Source: a virus. Taken from it: a DNA stretch of 47,299 bases. The stretch spans positions 1-47,299 of the IMG/VR virus record IMGVR_UViG_3300025141_000171, one strand, 5' to 3'. Shown piece after piece: positions 28,684-39,293 of the stretch (positions within the stretch are counted from its first letter, which is position 1; the number at the start of each line of letters is the position of its first letter). The notes under the pieces are model-generated. The model did no database searches. It was given only the letters and a program-made list of their open reading frames with translations, and was not told the DNA's origin. The translations under genes were made by a program, and so were the position numbers.

Positions 28684-31600
28684 ATGGCTTTAAGCGGATC
28701 GATAAATTTTTTAAGTGCTAGCTTAACTGGTTCTGAAAACATTGTTGTAGACTTTGTTGGTCTTAATACATTGATAATAGACCCGGTTTCTGGAACGCTA
28801 AATCATTTAGGATATCCGCATGAAGGAGCTGAAAATTCTGGCACTCTTTCGTATTTTAATTTAAATATTGAGCCGACAGCAGATGCTTCTCCAAATCAGC
28901 TTAATAGTTTACTTCTCAACCGCAACGGCCCCTATCAACACCCCATGTGGAAACAATGGAGAGGCGCTGATCACCCGATATCTCGTATTCAACGACTGAA
29001 CAACACAATGTCAATAGACGTTAATGATCCGAATCCTGTTCTACGCGAAGCGAGAAGGCGCAGCGAAAGAGCTAAATTAGAAGAGCTTAACTTCCCAGCT
29101 GTTGAGGGCAAACATATAGAAAACGTTATTAAGTTTTTTAAAGAAAAAGACGCTCATATTGCAAAACTGCACTCAGTAAACAAGCTGTTAACAAGTCCGT
29201 TCGTTTCTAACTTACAGCAGTATTACGAACCATCTGTTACTAAACAACACAAGCCTTTTATTTATAGTTTGCAAAACGGTACAATAAAAGTAAGAGCTTC
29301 TCTGTTAAATCAAATGACCTTTTTTGCTAATGAGGCTGTCAATAATTCTTTAAAGATATCCGGACCAAACCCCAATACCGGCTCAACTAATTACTTTGGA
29401 AACCCGATAGACTTTAAAAAACCTGGACAGCAAAATTACAAAACTTTGAGTGACGCGCTGGCCCTCGGCGGTACTAACTTTGTTTATAGTCAGACAATCT
29501 TTCCGAAAAACATTAACACATTTAGAAACTTTAAGCTTGAAAGGCCTAGCTATGAAGAAGTTTCTGGAGTTCTAGAAAATGGCTATGACAGGGCATCTCA
29601 TAGAAGTTTTTGGAAAGACGCACAGCCGGCCCTTGCGTCGCTTATACCGCCGGACGGAAATTCTAGAATTAGAACAACCGACTTAGCTTTAAATTCTCAA
29701 GAAATCAAACAATTTATACCGTCCGCTAAGTTTCAGGATCCGGACGCATCCAACGCGAAACTGATTAGAAAATACAGATTATTTGACAACGCAGCTCCGT
29801 TTACAGCCTCTGCTACACAGACTAATTCTAGATATTGGAATTACACTTATCATATGATAGAAGGAGGAATCATTGCTCAGAGTGGTCATTCGACTGTAAC
29901 TGGAAGTAAAGCAATCGGCACAATTACTGTTGCTGCAGCTGCCAGTCCTGCTGGCTTAAACAACGACGAGTTTGACCTAATCGACACGGCCGGTAATAGT
30001 GTAACGTTTGATTTTGATTCGAGTGTAACAACTGTTCGAAATGCACATATTGGTGTAAATGGCTATACAGGCATAGACGATATAGCAAATCAAATAGCAG
30101 GAGCAATTAACGACTCTACGATTACACTAAACATAACAGCCTCCGCTGCTGCACTTGCCGGCGGCGGTACCTTTAAAATAACTCTTGTGCAGGAGCAAGC
30201 TGGTTTGCCGGCCGCTTCGGCTGGAAACACAACTATAGACATGTCTGGTGTTACAAACGTTTCGGCAACAAATTTTGCCGACGGCGTTACCGCACCGGTC
30301 TACAACCCCAACACCGGCATGCCGGTTGGGTTTGGCCCATCATCTTCTTTTGTTACACTTGAGAGTTATCAGCCTTATCCAATAGCGTTGTTAAGCAGGT
30401 GGCCACTTGATCCACGACCGGATATATATGATAGCCCAGCATACTTAACTTCTAGTATAGGCGGCAAGGGCTTACAAATAGGCCTAACTCCTCACCGCAT
30501 GAAAGAACAGCTTCCGGGCGCTAGTTCTGCTGTAGAGAACGGTTCACCTGTTTTCACTTCTGATTTAACATTTGGCGCCGCAGAAACGTCAACCTCCGGA
30601 ACATTTCATACGGCAACTGATGCGTATGTGCAGCTCATAAACATACAAACAGGCAGCGCCGGCGAACTAGTATACAGTACGAAGCCAACTATGTTTTTTC
30701 ACAAAACCGGCTCGGATCCTCCGGATGGTCCCAGCCGAAATCATGGAGCAGTTAAGGGATACCTTCACCAGACAGCTTCAATGCAATACAACCGTCACAC
30801 TTTTCCGTATAATACACCTTTTTATGCTACTTCCAAGATTCGCGGAGTTTCACCTTTTTACGATTCTTACGCTGAGTTTTCAAAAGATATAGAAAACATT
30901 GGTAAAGATTTTTCTGCTATACCTGAATATAGAGTTTCTGAAAACATAGAGTTTTATTTTGAAAACCATTTTAAAGACCGCAAGAACGAAAAGTTATATA
31001 GCGAAACAGCTATTGGCTCTCTTGGAAAAAAATATTACACTAACGAAGTCTCTGAAGGATCCAAAATAATAAAAAGAGTTTTTGAAATTCAAACCGCTCC
31101 CAAAAACACTAAATTAAATTCTTTTAAGATTGAAGGTGCATTTGTTACGGCTAGCGCCGATGTAGAGACTTTAGAGGACGCGACCCCTTCGCCGGGTAAT
31201 TTTGAATTCGTTCCTCTAACATTAAAAACTAGAGTCGGACAACTTCACAAACAAGAGATACACTATTCTCAAAATTCTAATTCTGTAAAATTCAATGAAG
31301 CTTTTTCGCACACTGACGATATATCAGATTTTTCTCACATAACAAGCAAGATAAAAGAATTTAGTGGAGTCGAGGAAGTTATACCCTCTAGGATCAAATT
31401 TTCAGTTCAAGCCCTTAAAAAGCTTTTACCATACGAAAACTTTTATCCTGTCACGAAGACTGTTGATATTGGAAATAAATTTAAAAAGTTTATCGAACCT
31501 AATTTAGATAAAGCAAAAACACCTATTTCCGGCTCTAAATTTCTTGACAAACAAAGCGGAGATTATGATCAGACTCCTGGAATGCTTCAGTCATTTTTAG

Positions 31601-34569
31601 AACCTTTTTTCGCTCCGGGAATATTGTATAATTCATTAAAATCAGGAATTGCTGTCGATTATCCTGTATACAAAAGTACAATGCCGATTTATTTCTGCCC
31701 TATGTTGTATTATAACGGATCAGTCAATTACAATAGTGGAAATATTAGATTACCTAACTTTGCTTCACAAATTGATGCGCCCGATTCACTAGCGAGAAGC
31801 GAAGACGGTGGATATGGAGGCAGCCGGCAGATACAGGCCAACAGCAGCCGGCACATTCTTAACTTTGCTTCGTCCTCTTTTAACTACGGTGGTTTTTATA
31901 TGCTCGGCGCCTCACGTTGCATTCCGGCTATCTTAAATAATGAACCCCGCGTACGCGTACCTTTTGAAACAATTTATAGAACCTCCAGAATTGATAAATT
32001 ATTCTCTGGAGAGTCAAATTCTCTTTATTTAACAGCTGACTTTATCGATTTGGATCTTAACAGGCCAATGGATTCTGCAATGGGGCAGTATCCTAAGCCC
32101 GACGATCAGAATTTAGCACACCACCCGGGAGCCTGTCACACATCAACCGGTCCCCGCGGAATTCTCAAGAAAGGAAAAGAGGCAGATAGTAAACACAGAG
32201 AAATTTATGAATCATCAATTAATAATTTCCTGTGTGAAACCATGAATTTTTTCTTGGCCGATCAGGGAGTTCCCGGGGTGAAGATGCCAATTATCGTGTC
32301 AAAGCCAATAAAAGGGTCTGATGTTTTACTTACCAGCGATAAAGCATATCATATGGAAGTTTCTTTAGAAATGGGTAAAGACGCGGTAATGTGCGAAGGT
32401 CCTAGAAATGCAGGTGTCGGCGGTGGTGGTTTAGTATCAAACTACTTTGCTAACTCTGATTTAAACGCAAGTTATCGTGGGTACATATATGGACCACCGG
32501 TCGAAATTGTGAGAATGTCTGGTAGTGCTACAACCAGAGGCTATGAGTTCGATAGGATTACGGGAATAGTAACTAAAAGAGACCCTCTTGTCGCCTCTTA
32601 CCGTAAAACTTTTGTCCCCCTTGGAGGCTCAGATGCAGCCGGCTCCGAAAGCACAGGCATACCTGACGATAGTCATTGCGCGCCCGAGCGACTAACGTCA
32701 TTTCATAGCCCGGGCGCCCCAGAAATTGAAACATATTTTGGCGCTAATTTACAAGACCCTGCATACCAGGCGCATACGCCGCCATATTTTTATGGCAAGA
32801 GTAGCAGAATTTTAACTGTTGATTCTGACGATGATATAACTAACTGGAAAAATGCTTTTGAAAGAACAAAACAAGACTCTTTCCATCTAGAAGAATATGT
32901 AACAGGTTCGTCAAAAGACAACAGCGCGCTGTGCAGAATTTTACCAGGAACTAGTTCAGTGTCTGGTCAATATGGAACTCGAATGAAGATTGACTCTAGC
33001 GTTGATATTTTCAACAGAGTTAGTATCCTAGATCTCCGCGGAGCCCAATCCGAAACCAAATTTTCCTGGTATATCGCTCCAAAGTGGGTTTGCCCTGTAT
33101 TAGACTTCTCTTCTTCGATATCACATGTAGACAACTATTATACCAGTGAGCTGGACAACACAGTAAAAGTTACAAAGTCTACTGTTACTAACAATTATCA
33201 TGATATTACAACTGGTCGCGGCTTGTGGGGCGGATATGGATCTGACCCATATGATTTATTCAACTACAACAAGGCAAACCCACTTAGCGAACAGGGCAAA
33301 AAAGGACTAAGATTAAAAATCAGTACTCCGTTTACAGAAGAAGATGCCGGCTTAGAAAAAGTTTTCTTCAGAGGCGGTTCAGCAGGTGCCGGCGACCAAG
33401 GCAATGTTACTGATCCTGAAGATGGATACTTTACAAAAGCTGGGTTGGAGTCTTTATCAAAAGTAAGCGCTTCATTAGGAGAAGAGTTCGGGTTTACTCA
33501 AGGTACTTTTGCGGAGGACTCCTTCAACATAGGACAAATAGCGTCTAGTAAAGAAGTTTCAGAGGCTGTTGTTATTGTACCTTACTTTGAGAGGCCGGTT
33601 ACTTTAGTTTCGGCAGACGCTAACAAAACTTCGTTGATGCTCCCCGCCGGCGAACTTTTTGCGACAAGAGAAATTATACCCGGCAAACATTTTCTCCCTA
33701 TCCATAAAATGCTATTTGAGAATATTTTGTCTATGAAGTTGGTATCAGACAAATATGTTACGGCCGGCCTGATTTCAGGCGAAGACGGCGCAACCACTGA
33801 ATATGTTGGATTTGAGAGCCAGGAATCTTTTGACAACGCCAAGGCTACGGACGTCTATAAAATGATCGAAAGCCTTATGGGCTCTGAAAAAGAAAATATT
33901 GCCGGATATGAATTGCCACCGGAGTTTGATTTTATTAATTACAATGTTGACCCGTTCCAAATGCTTGTAATACCAATTAATCATACTTTAAGAAAACAAG
34001 AACTAATGGATATATATCAAGGAGTTATGCCTGAATCTAGCCTTAAGTTTACAAAAGAATCTGCGTTTTTAGAAGTGCACCCCAACGCCGGAACAACAGA
34101 AGGCGCACTGCATTCTTGGATGCCTAGAACAAATATTGACTTAGTGACAGCCATGGGCGGCCCGGGCACTTTTTCCTCGTTAAGGCCTCAAAACTTTTTT
34201 AACCCCAGAGTCTTTATGAATATTGGAGCTGCTTATAGAGAGCACTGCGATCCTGCGAAATCAGATCTATGGATAAAAACTCCAGAAGATTTTTATAAAA
34301 ACTTAAAATTTATGACTTTTAAGATAAAGCAAAGAGCGCACAAAGATTATGACAGATACAAGAGCAAGCAAATTGAGAAGGCGGTAGAAGCTACAATGCG
34401 AGAGGGAATCCCCCCAGAAGATCAGAATAAATTAATAATACAAAAAACGATGCAGCAGTCCCAGCAAAAAGAAAGAACAGCAGCAGATTCTTTTGGCTCC
34501 AACTGGCCTTATGACGACTTCTCTTTGGTCGAGGCAGTGAAAATAGATATTGAATTAGAGGTGCTTTAA
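28684..34569 (+). CDS. 1961-residue virion structural protein
   Basis: A large protein of unknown exact role. A distinctive early motif is NSLLLNRNGPYQHPMWKQW, then RGADHPISR (residues about 74-100), which I associate from memory with large structural proteins of uncultured marine phages. Residues about 406-539 look like an inserted beta-rich domain (IGTITVAAAASP, FDLIDTAGNSVTFDFD, IANQIAGAINDS), of a type often repeated in phage fibre proteins. The remainder alternates beta and helical segments; near the C terminus is a charged helix (KIKQRAHKDYDRYKSKQIEKA) and a KIDIELEVL end. GAGG precedes the start. It lies between the LamG protein and further structural genes, so it is probably part of the same peripheral tail apparatus. 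Confidence 0.65.
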   Translation: MALSGSINFLSASLTGSENIVVDFVGLNTLIIDPVSGTLNHLGYPHEGAENSGTLSYFNLNIEPTADASPNQLNSLLLNRNGPYQHPMWKQWRGADHPISRIQRLNNTMSIDVNDPNPVLREARRRSERAKLEELNFPAVEGKHIENVIKFFKEKDAHIAKLHSVNKLLTSPFVSNLQQYYEPSVTKQHKPFIYSLQNGTIKVRASLLNQMTFFANEAVNNSLKISGPNPNTGSTNYFGNPIDFKKPGQQNYKTLSDALALGGTNFVYSQTIFPKNINTFRNFKLERPSYEEVSGVLENGYDRASHRSFWKDAQPALASLIPPDGNSRIRTTDLALNSQEIKQFIPSAKFQDPDASNAKLIRKYRLFDNAAPFTASATQTNSRYWNYTYHMIEGGIIAQSGHSTVTGSKAIGTITVAAAASPAGLNNDEFDLIDTAGNSVTFDFDSSVTTVRNAHIGVNGYTGIDDIANQIAGAINDSTITLNITASAAALAGGGTFKITLVQEQAGLPAASAGNTTIDMSGVTNVSATNFADGVTAPVYNPNTGMPVGFGPSSSFVTLESYQPYPIALLSRWPLDPRPDIYDSPAYLTSSIGGKGLQIGLTPHRMKEQLPGASSAVENGSPVFTSDLTFGAAETSTSGTFHTATDAYVQLINIQTGSAGELVYSTKPTMFFHKTGSDPPDGPSRNHGAVKGYLHQTASMQYNRHTFPYNTPFYATSKIRGVSPFYDSYAEFSKDIENIGKDFSAIPEYRVSENIEFYFENHFKDRKNEKLYSETAIGSLGKKYYTNEVSEGSKIIKRVFEIQTAPKNTKLNSFKIEGAFVTASADVETLEDATPSPGNFEFVPLTLKTRVGQLHKQEIHYSQNSNSVKFNEAFSHTDDISDFSHITSKIKEFSGVEEVIPSRIKFSVQALKKLLPYENFYPVTKTVDIGNKFKKFIEPNLDKAKTPISGSKFLDKQSGDYDQTPGMLQSFLEPFFAPGILYNSLKSGIAVDYPVYKSTMPIYFCPMLYYNGSVNYNSGNIRLPNFASQIDAPDSLARSEDGGYGGSRQIQANSSRHILNFASSSFNYGGFYMLGASRCIPAILNNEPRVRVPFETIYRTSRIDKLFSGESNSLYLTADFIDLDLNRPMDSAMGQYPKPDDQNLAHHPGACHTSTGPRGILKKGKEADSKHREIYESSINNFLCETMNFFLADQGVPGVKMPIIVSKPIKGSDVLLTSDKAYHMEVSLEMGKDAVMCEGPRNAGVGGGGLVSNYFANSDLNASYRGYIYGPPVEIVRMSGSATTRGYEFDRITGIVTKRDPLVASYRKTFVPLGGSDAAGSESTGIPDDSHCAPERLTSFHSPGAPEIETYFGANLQDPAYQAHTPPYFYGKSSRILTVDSDDDITNWKNAFERTKQDSFHLEEYVTGSSKDNSALCRILPGTSSVSGQYGTRMKIDSSVDIFNRVSILDLRGAQSETKFSWYIAPKWVCPVLDFSSSISHVDNYYTSELDNTVKVTKSTVTNNYHDITTGRGLWGGYGSDPYDLFNYNKANPLSEQGKKGLRLKISTPFTEEDAGLEKVFFRGGSAGAGDQGNVTDPEDGYFTKAGLESLSKVSASLGEEFGFTQGTFAEDSFNIGQIASSKEVSEAVVIVPYFERPVTLVSADANKTSLMLPAGELFATREIIPGKHFLPIHKMLFENILSMKLVSDKYVTAGLISGEDGATTEYVGFESQESFDNAKATDVYKMIESLMGSEKENIAGYELPPEFDFINYNVDPFQMLVIPINHTLRKQELMDIYQGVMPESSLKFTKESAFLEVHPNAGTTEGALHSWMPRTNIDLVTAMGGPGTFSSLRPQNFFNPRVFMNIGAAYREHCDPAKSDLWIKTPEDFYKNLKFMTFKIKQRAHKDYDRYKSKQIEKAVEATMREGIPPEDQNKLIIQKTMQQSQQKERTAADSFGSNWPYDDFSLVEAVKIDIELEVL

Positions 34570-34571
34570 CA

Positions 34572-35561
34572 ATGGAATTTTTTAATAAAAAAGAAGAAGT
34601 AATAGATCTAAAGCTAACGCAATTTGGAAGATACTTGTTATCAAAAGGCAAACTTAAACCTGTTTTCTATTCTTTTTTTGATGATAACATTGTTTATAAC
34701 GGTTCTAAGGCGGGTGTCGTTGAGCTACAAAATGATGCAGAAAAAAGAATAAGAGAGACACCAACTATGCATCACCAGATATCAGTTTCTTCTTTGGAAA
34801 AAGAATTTAACAACAACTACAATAAAATTTTATCAGGCGAAACGACAGCGACTGCAGAAGATGTACAAAGAACAGCAGAAAAACACTATGCTTTGCCGCC
34901 AGCTTTAGGAACGAGTGACGTCAATTCCAATTCTGCGCCAGCTTGGAGTGTACAGCTCTTGAATGGAGAAATCACCGGGTCAGTAACGAACCTTAGCTTA
35001 ACAGAAAAATCTGGGGGCAAGAACACACAATTGATACCACAGATCAATTCAGAATTAGAAATAGACATGATAGACATAAGTGGTGCGAACACTAATGAAG
35101 AAGAGTTTGAAGAAGGATTAGCCGGCGCAAACGTTGTTATATCGTCCGAAGACAATGAGTTATATATATTATTAAAAGTCGCCGAAAACAATGGTCTTTT
35201 TCAGAAAAAAAACTTTGATATTGAACTTTTTGAAATTGAAGAAGAGGTTCAGGTTGGTGGAACGATAGAGACTTTAAAACAACTAAGTTTTCCCACAACG
35301 CAAGAAGCATTAACAGAAGTTAGTTTTCTAGACGAAGTTACTCCCGACGAAGATGTAACAAGCGTAGAGTACTACTTTGATTTGCTTGTTGATGACGAAA
35401 TAGACGATGAAATACTGTGCGAATTTGACCCTGTTAACGAAAAAATGGGAGTATTTTCTGATCCTAGGACAAAATTATGTCAAGACGTTATTAACAAGCA
35501 GAAAAAGAAAGTATTTGATATTTATGAAGACGAGGAAGATTATCCGGGAGAGATTTGTTAA
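34572..35561 (+). CDS. Structural protein with LTxxGR N-terminal module
   Basis: A 329-residue acidic protein. The N-terminal 45 residues (VIDLKLTQFGRYLLSKG, then KPVFYSFFDDNIVY) match in pattern the first 45 residues of the protein encoded at 42284-43402 (ILDAVLTDTGRLRLAQG, then FALGDDEINY), so the two share a small N-terminal domain. The rest is acidic, with many Glu and Asp (EEEFEEGLAG, DDEIDDEILCEFD), and shows no known fold. The ATG is 2 bases after the preceding stop and its own TAA overlaps the next ATG. The shared module suggests a common docking site on the tail or baseplate. Function is unknown. Confidence 0.65.
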   Translation: MEFFNKKEEVIDLKLTQFGRYLLSKGKLKPVFYSFFDDNIVYNGSKAGVVELQNDAEKRIRETPTMHHQISVSSLEKEFNNNYNKILSGETTATAEDVQRTAEKHYALPPALGTSDVNSNSAPAWSVQLLNGEITGSVTNLSLTEKSGGKNTQLIPQINSELEIDMIDISGANTNEEEFEEGLAGANVVISSEDNELYILLKVAENNGLFQKKNFDIELFEIEEEVQVGGTIETLKQLSFPTTQEALTEVSFLDEVTPDEDVTSVEYYFDLLVDDEIDDEILCEFDPVNEKMGVFSDPRTKLCQDVINKQKKKVFDIYEDEEDYPGEIC

Positions 35562-38500
35562 TGTCAGTTATACTCGACAACATCACCGGCGGAGGCTTGC
35601 TACCACATGTTTATTGTAAAAAAGTCACTTTGGAAACAAACCAATCCGATCCAGAGATAACTGACGTCACTTTGCTTCTAGAACTATATCAAGATAAAAA
35701 TAAGTTATCTGAATCGTCTTGGCTAAACTCTTTGAGCACGCAAGGGATAAGCTTTATGGATGCTATCTTTATCCAGGTTTTACCGTTTCGAACATTTGGT
35801 AATGTAAGGCGCTTGCTGCCAAGCTCTGTAACTCTCAGCGCTTTTAACTTCTCCGGACCCGGAAAAGGCTCTCTATACGGAGGAAATATTGTTTACGGAG
35901 ACAATTATCTTCCCCGCGGCGGACACATCTCTACGTACGCTTTAGGGGACACAGGGGGAAACGAAATAGCTATCCAAGGTTCCGATGGTCAAAATAGAAT
36001 ATTTGACAACGCCGAGGGCGCCGCTCCATATGAATATCCAATTGCAGTTTCCAATTCTTCCTTGCTGGGCAATATTTCAGGCGCCGACGCTTTGCTTTTT
36101 TATGCAGAAGAGGGGAAAATAAGAGAAGAAATTGTAAATGGAAAAACCTATTATGTAATACCTTTTGAATACAAGTACAAAGACAAATATAAACAAAACT
36201 CTTCCGAAGTAGACAACTCTTTAGGTTTTGCTTTTTATACTTTTTTGCATGTTCCTTTTTGGGCTAACTTAATGGAAATCCCAGGAGTAGATTATAATGC
36301 TAATCAGTCATTTTTTGAAGAATTTGTTGTTGAAGGCTCAGTTAACAGCGAAGTTGTTTTCTTAGCTGGACTCTTGCAGACAGAAAGAGAAGCATTCTTT
36401 TTACCAAACGGTCGAGTTTGGGAAGGCGCCGCACATGTGCACAGCAACAAGCCATGGTTTAACAATCCCGCACCGGACGGATACGTTGGTGACGGAAACA
36501 TTAGCGGCGCCAATTTTCAGGGAGATTTTGGTCAAGGCGCTAATTCAGAATTTCGTGGTTGGATGGTCGGAAACAAGCATAGCGTAAATGAAGTTCAGCC
36601 AAAATTACAGCTAGCTAGAGTGCCAAATAATAAACTGTCAGACTTTCGTACTTCCGGAATATTAAATGGTGCGCTTCTCAACACGATCGACCAGCAAGCC
36701 GTAGCTTTTGAAAACTTAGACGAGTTCGAAGAAAAATTAGCGCCAATCGTCAAAGGCGTATTCCAAAAAGATAAAAAAAGATATTTTATTAAAGATAACG
36801 ATTCTGAATATTCTAAGCTTTACGTAAGCAAAGATAAAGATGGTTCAGCCCGAGGTTTATTTTTTGTAAACACAGAAGAACTTCTAAAAAACAACTCATC
36901 TTTGTTCGGTGTTCTTCCAAATGCAAAGAAATATATTTCTTCAATATTAAATAAAAGTAATCTTCTAGAAGTTAAGTTGTATAGGGACAGGGTAAAGAAA
37001 AAAATAATTGGAAACAGAAGAGAAAAGTATGCCAATGACGAATTTTATGAAGAACCGTCAAAATTAGTAGCTACAATCCCTTACGTGCCAAGTAGTGTGC
37101 CGTATGAATCTAGATTGGGAGAAGTTCAGGTTAAAGCTATCGGCCTTTCTGATCAGCAGAATGAAAAAATTCGCTATTTTATGTTTGTTGATTATGGCAT
37201 AGCAGAAAAAACTGCCGGCCTGTACCAGTATAAGCTAGAATTAAGATTCAAAGATGGCACACACGACTTTTTATATCAATTATATAAAGATTTGGCAAGC
37301 ATTAAAGTTTCGCTAGACTCTTATTACGACTTATCAATCTCTACCCACGATCGCAAGAGATATTATCAAAATGGTGCCTTTTCACAACATTTCCTCTTAA
37401 TGGCAAACCAAATGTTCCCGAGCGACAAACCATGGTCCTATCAATTTTTAACACCACTAGTCGCATTTTTTGACTTGATTAACGTTCAAACCGGTTTTTC
37501 TGAGAATGACAACAACAAGATGTCACCTGAGTCCGGTTCTCCCGCAGGAATAGAATTTTATTCCAAACTAGCCGGCATCGCTTTGAAAAAGATACAGATT
37601 CTTCTTGGCATGAACAAGGTAAACAAGTCGGGCGGCAACTTGACCGCGAACTCTGACATCGACGGATACAGTCTTAAGTCGCTTTTTGAGACACCGGTAT
37701 CGCCGGCGGACTACACCATTATAGAAAACCATACTTTTGGTCACCCGAAAGAGCTTGTGGAGATAAAGAATAACAAAAATATATATCTTGATTATCTGTC
37801 AGTCGGAGCAGTAACAGATGTTCCAGCAGGGCAAAGATTAAAAGTAATATCTCTTGACGACTTTCGAAAAAGGTGTCAAATAGAATCAGCAAAACTGTCG
37901 CCCCTGGCCAAAACTTTAGATGGGTTTAAAAGTGCAAACATTGGAGTCGACTCGGCCGATTCTCTGGCCAACACCGGATATTCTTATTTGGCGCCTTCTG
38001 TTGTTGCGCTGTCAGATCCAGTTGAGGTAGGCGAAAATTATGATTTCTTTTATTCTGCTTTCAAGCCCAACGCATATGAATATTTAGATTCTGATGCTGA
38101 GCCCTCAGCGCTATACTCTAGTTTGTTCGAGAATCTCGACATTACTAAATATAATTTGGATAAATTCCTTGTCGCCCTTTTAAATTTTTCTTTTGCGAGA
38201 CAAGACGACGTCGACGCAGATCTAACGAAACCTTATTTTTCTTATGAAGCGGTAGAAAACACGCCTTCTGGTATTAACAACGCCGCTTTAACAGACAGAG
38301 AGCCTTATAAGAGGGCCCTTGAGCAATCCGGGTTAACTTTTCACCGAGCAGACCTTCACGACAAAACATTTCTTGATAATGGGACGTTGCGTGAGCCGGG
38401 TGCTGTTAGTGTGGACTTTCCAGAATCTGATTTTAAGTATGACATAAACGATTTTAGCGATGGAATGTCTTATCCCAAAGAGCTTTTTCTAAGCTTTCTT

Positions 38501-39265
38501 AAAAGCGGCAATACGGCTATTAGTATATTGAGCAACTCTCCTGCTCAATACGAATATGACATAAGCTCTCCCAATAATTTTAAAATCAATTATGTTGCGA
38601 CCGCTCGACCGGACGACGACATCTTGCAGCCGAATATCAGAGATGCATTTCAAAATTCGAATCCGCGCACTGGACCGTATGACGCTCTTTACTATTTCAT
38701 GTTGAATCTTACTGTAAAAATAGAAGTGTATACGGGAAGGGACGCAGTCGCCGGAAACGCAAAAAACGACGAAGGATCCTGGCAATTATTGACAGGAGGA
38801 GTTTTAGACTTCATAGAAAGCGCAACAGAATCAAACAAAGTATTATTTTGCAGGATGTCTCTTTATGATGAGAATTTAGACAGGAATATAATACTGCCAA
38901 TTCTAAACGAATATTTTTTCATAGACCCGGGCGCAGCAGCTGCAGCAATTGCTCAATCAGTTAGTTTGGCGACAGAATCTCAAATTAATATTGCATCTGA
39001 TACTTTCTGGCAAGAACAAAATGATAAGTCTATGAAAGAATATGCAGAGGAGACTGGGAATAGTTTCGAATTCGACGGAGGTTTTCAAGGCGTCGGCGCC
39101 TCAAACGTACAAAGCTCCGAGACAACTGACCCAGTTAGCCCCACTAGCCAGTCAGAACAGCAAGACACTGGCTATACGCCATCAGAGACAGAAAACAAAA
39201 GCACCGGATATAAAGAGACAGCAAACCAAGAAGGCTCCGATAAGGGCTTCGGCGGTTACTTTTAA
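35561..39265 (+). CDS. 1234-residue virion structural protein with disordered C-terminal tail
   Basis: The start is placed at ATG 35561, which overlaps the previous stop as TAATG and follows GGGAGAG; an in-frame TTG two codons upstream (35555) is less likely. The N terminus reads MSVILDNITGGGLLPHVYCK. The body mixes beta and helical segments (SSVTLSAFNFSGPGKGSLYGGN; LRFKDGTHDFLYQLYKDLASIK). From about residue 1170 the chain becomes a low-complexity Ser/Thr/Gln/Glu tail (VQSSETTDPVSPTSQSEQQD) ending in GFGGYF, likely flexible. No enzymatic motif is visible. Its place in the tightly coupled run of structural genes supports a tail or baseplate component of unknown role. Confidence 0.65.
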   Translation: MSVILDNITGGGLLPHVYCKKVTLETNQSDPEITDVTLLLELYQDKNKLSESSWLNSLSTQGISFMDAIFIQVLPFRTFGNVRRLLPSSVTLSAFNFSGPGKGSLYGGNIVYGDNYLPRGGHISTYALGDTGGNEIAIQGSDGQNRIFDNAEGAAPYEYPIAVSNSSLLGNISGADALLFYAEEGKIREEIVNGKTYYVIPFEYKYKDKYKQNSSEVDNSLGFAFYTFLHVPFWANLMEIPGVDYNANQSFFEEFVVEGSVNSEVVFLAGLLQTEREAFFLPNGRVWEGAAHVHSNKPWFNNPAPDGYVGDGNISGANFQGDFGQGANSEFRGWMVGNKHSVNEVQPKLQLARVPNNKLSDFRTSGILNGALLNTIDQQAVAFENLDEFEEKLAPIVKGVFQKDKKRYFIKDNDSEYSKLYVSKDKDGSARGLFFVNTEELLKNNSSLFGVLPNAKKYISSILNKSNLLEVKLYRDRVKKKIIGNRREKYANDEFYEEPSKLVATIPYVPSSVPYESRLGEVQVKAIGLSDQQNEKIRYFMFVDYGIAEKTAGLYQYKLELRFKDGTHDFLYQLYKDLASIKVSLDSYYDLSISTHDRKRYYQNGAFSQHFLLMANQMFPSDKPWSYQFLTPLVAFFDLINVQTGFSENDNNKMSPESGSPAGIEFYSKLAGIALKKIQILLGMNKVNKSGGNLTANSDIDGYSLKSLFETPVSPADYTIIENHTFGHPKELVEIKNNKNIYLDYLSVGAVTDVPAGQRLKVISLDDFRKRCQIESAKLSPLAKTLDGFKSANIGVDSADSLANTGYSYLAPSVVALSDPVEVGENYDFFYSAFKPNAYEYLDSDAEPSALYSSLFENLDITKYNLDKFLVALLNFSFARQDDVDADLTKPYFSYEAVENTPSGINNAALTDREPYKRALEQSGLTFHRADLHDKTFLDNGTLREPGAVSVDFPESDFKYDINDFSDGMSYPKELFLSFLKSGNTAISILSNSPAQYEYDISSPNNFKINYVATARPDDDILQPNIRDAFQNSNPRTGPYDALYYFMLNLTVKIEVYTGRDAVAGNAKNDEGSWQLLTGGVLDFIESATESNKVLFCRMSLYDENLDRNIILPILNEYFFIDPGAAAAAIAQSVSLATESQINIASDTFWQEQNDKSMKEYAEETGNSFEFDGGFQGVGASNVQSSETTDPVSPTSQSEQQDTGYTPSETENKSTGYKETANQEGSDKGFGGYF

Positions 39266-39271
39266 AAGTAG

Positions 39272-39283
39272 ACTATTTATATA
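39272..39283 (+). promoter_or_regulatory. Candidate late promoter motif (ACTATTTATATA)
   Basis: The 28-base gap before the 981-residue gene holds ACTATTTATATA, sharing CTATTTATA with the gap before 28684 and CTATTTAT with the gap before 42284. AGAGGAA follows as ribosome site. The core TATTTATA is the exact reverse complement of the T4 late promoter TATAAATA. Promoter function is inferred. Confidence 0.3.
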
Positions 39284-39293
39284 AGAGGAACAA

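Noticed and set aside
28621-28684. Frameshift splitting one giant gene into the 2461- and 1961-residue proteins
   Set aside because: The gap has a stop, a ribosome site (GAGG) and a clean ATG, and the downstream protein has a natural-looking N terminus.
35555-35560. TTG at 35555 as start of the 1234-residue protein
   Set aside because: The ATG at 35561 overlaps the preceding stop (TAATG), the same coupling used at 19669, and has better ribosome-site spacing.
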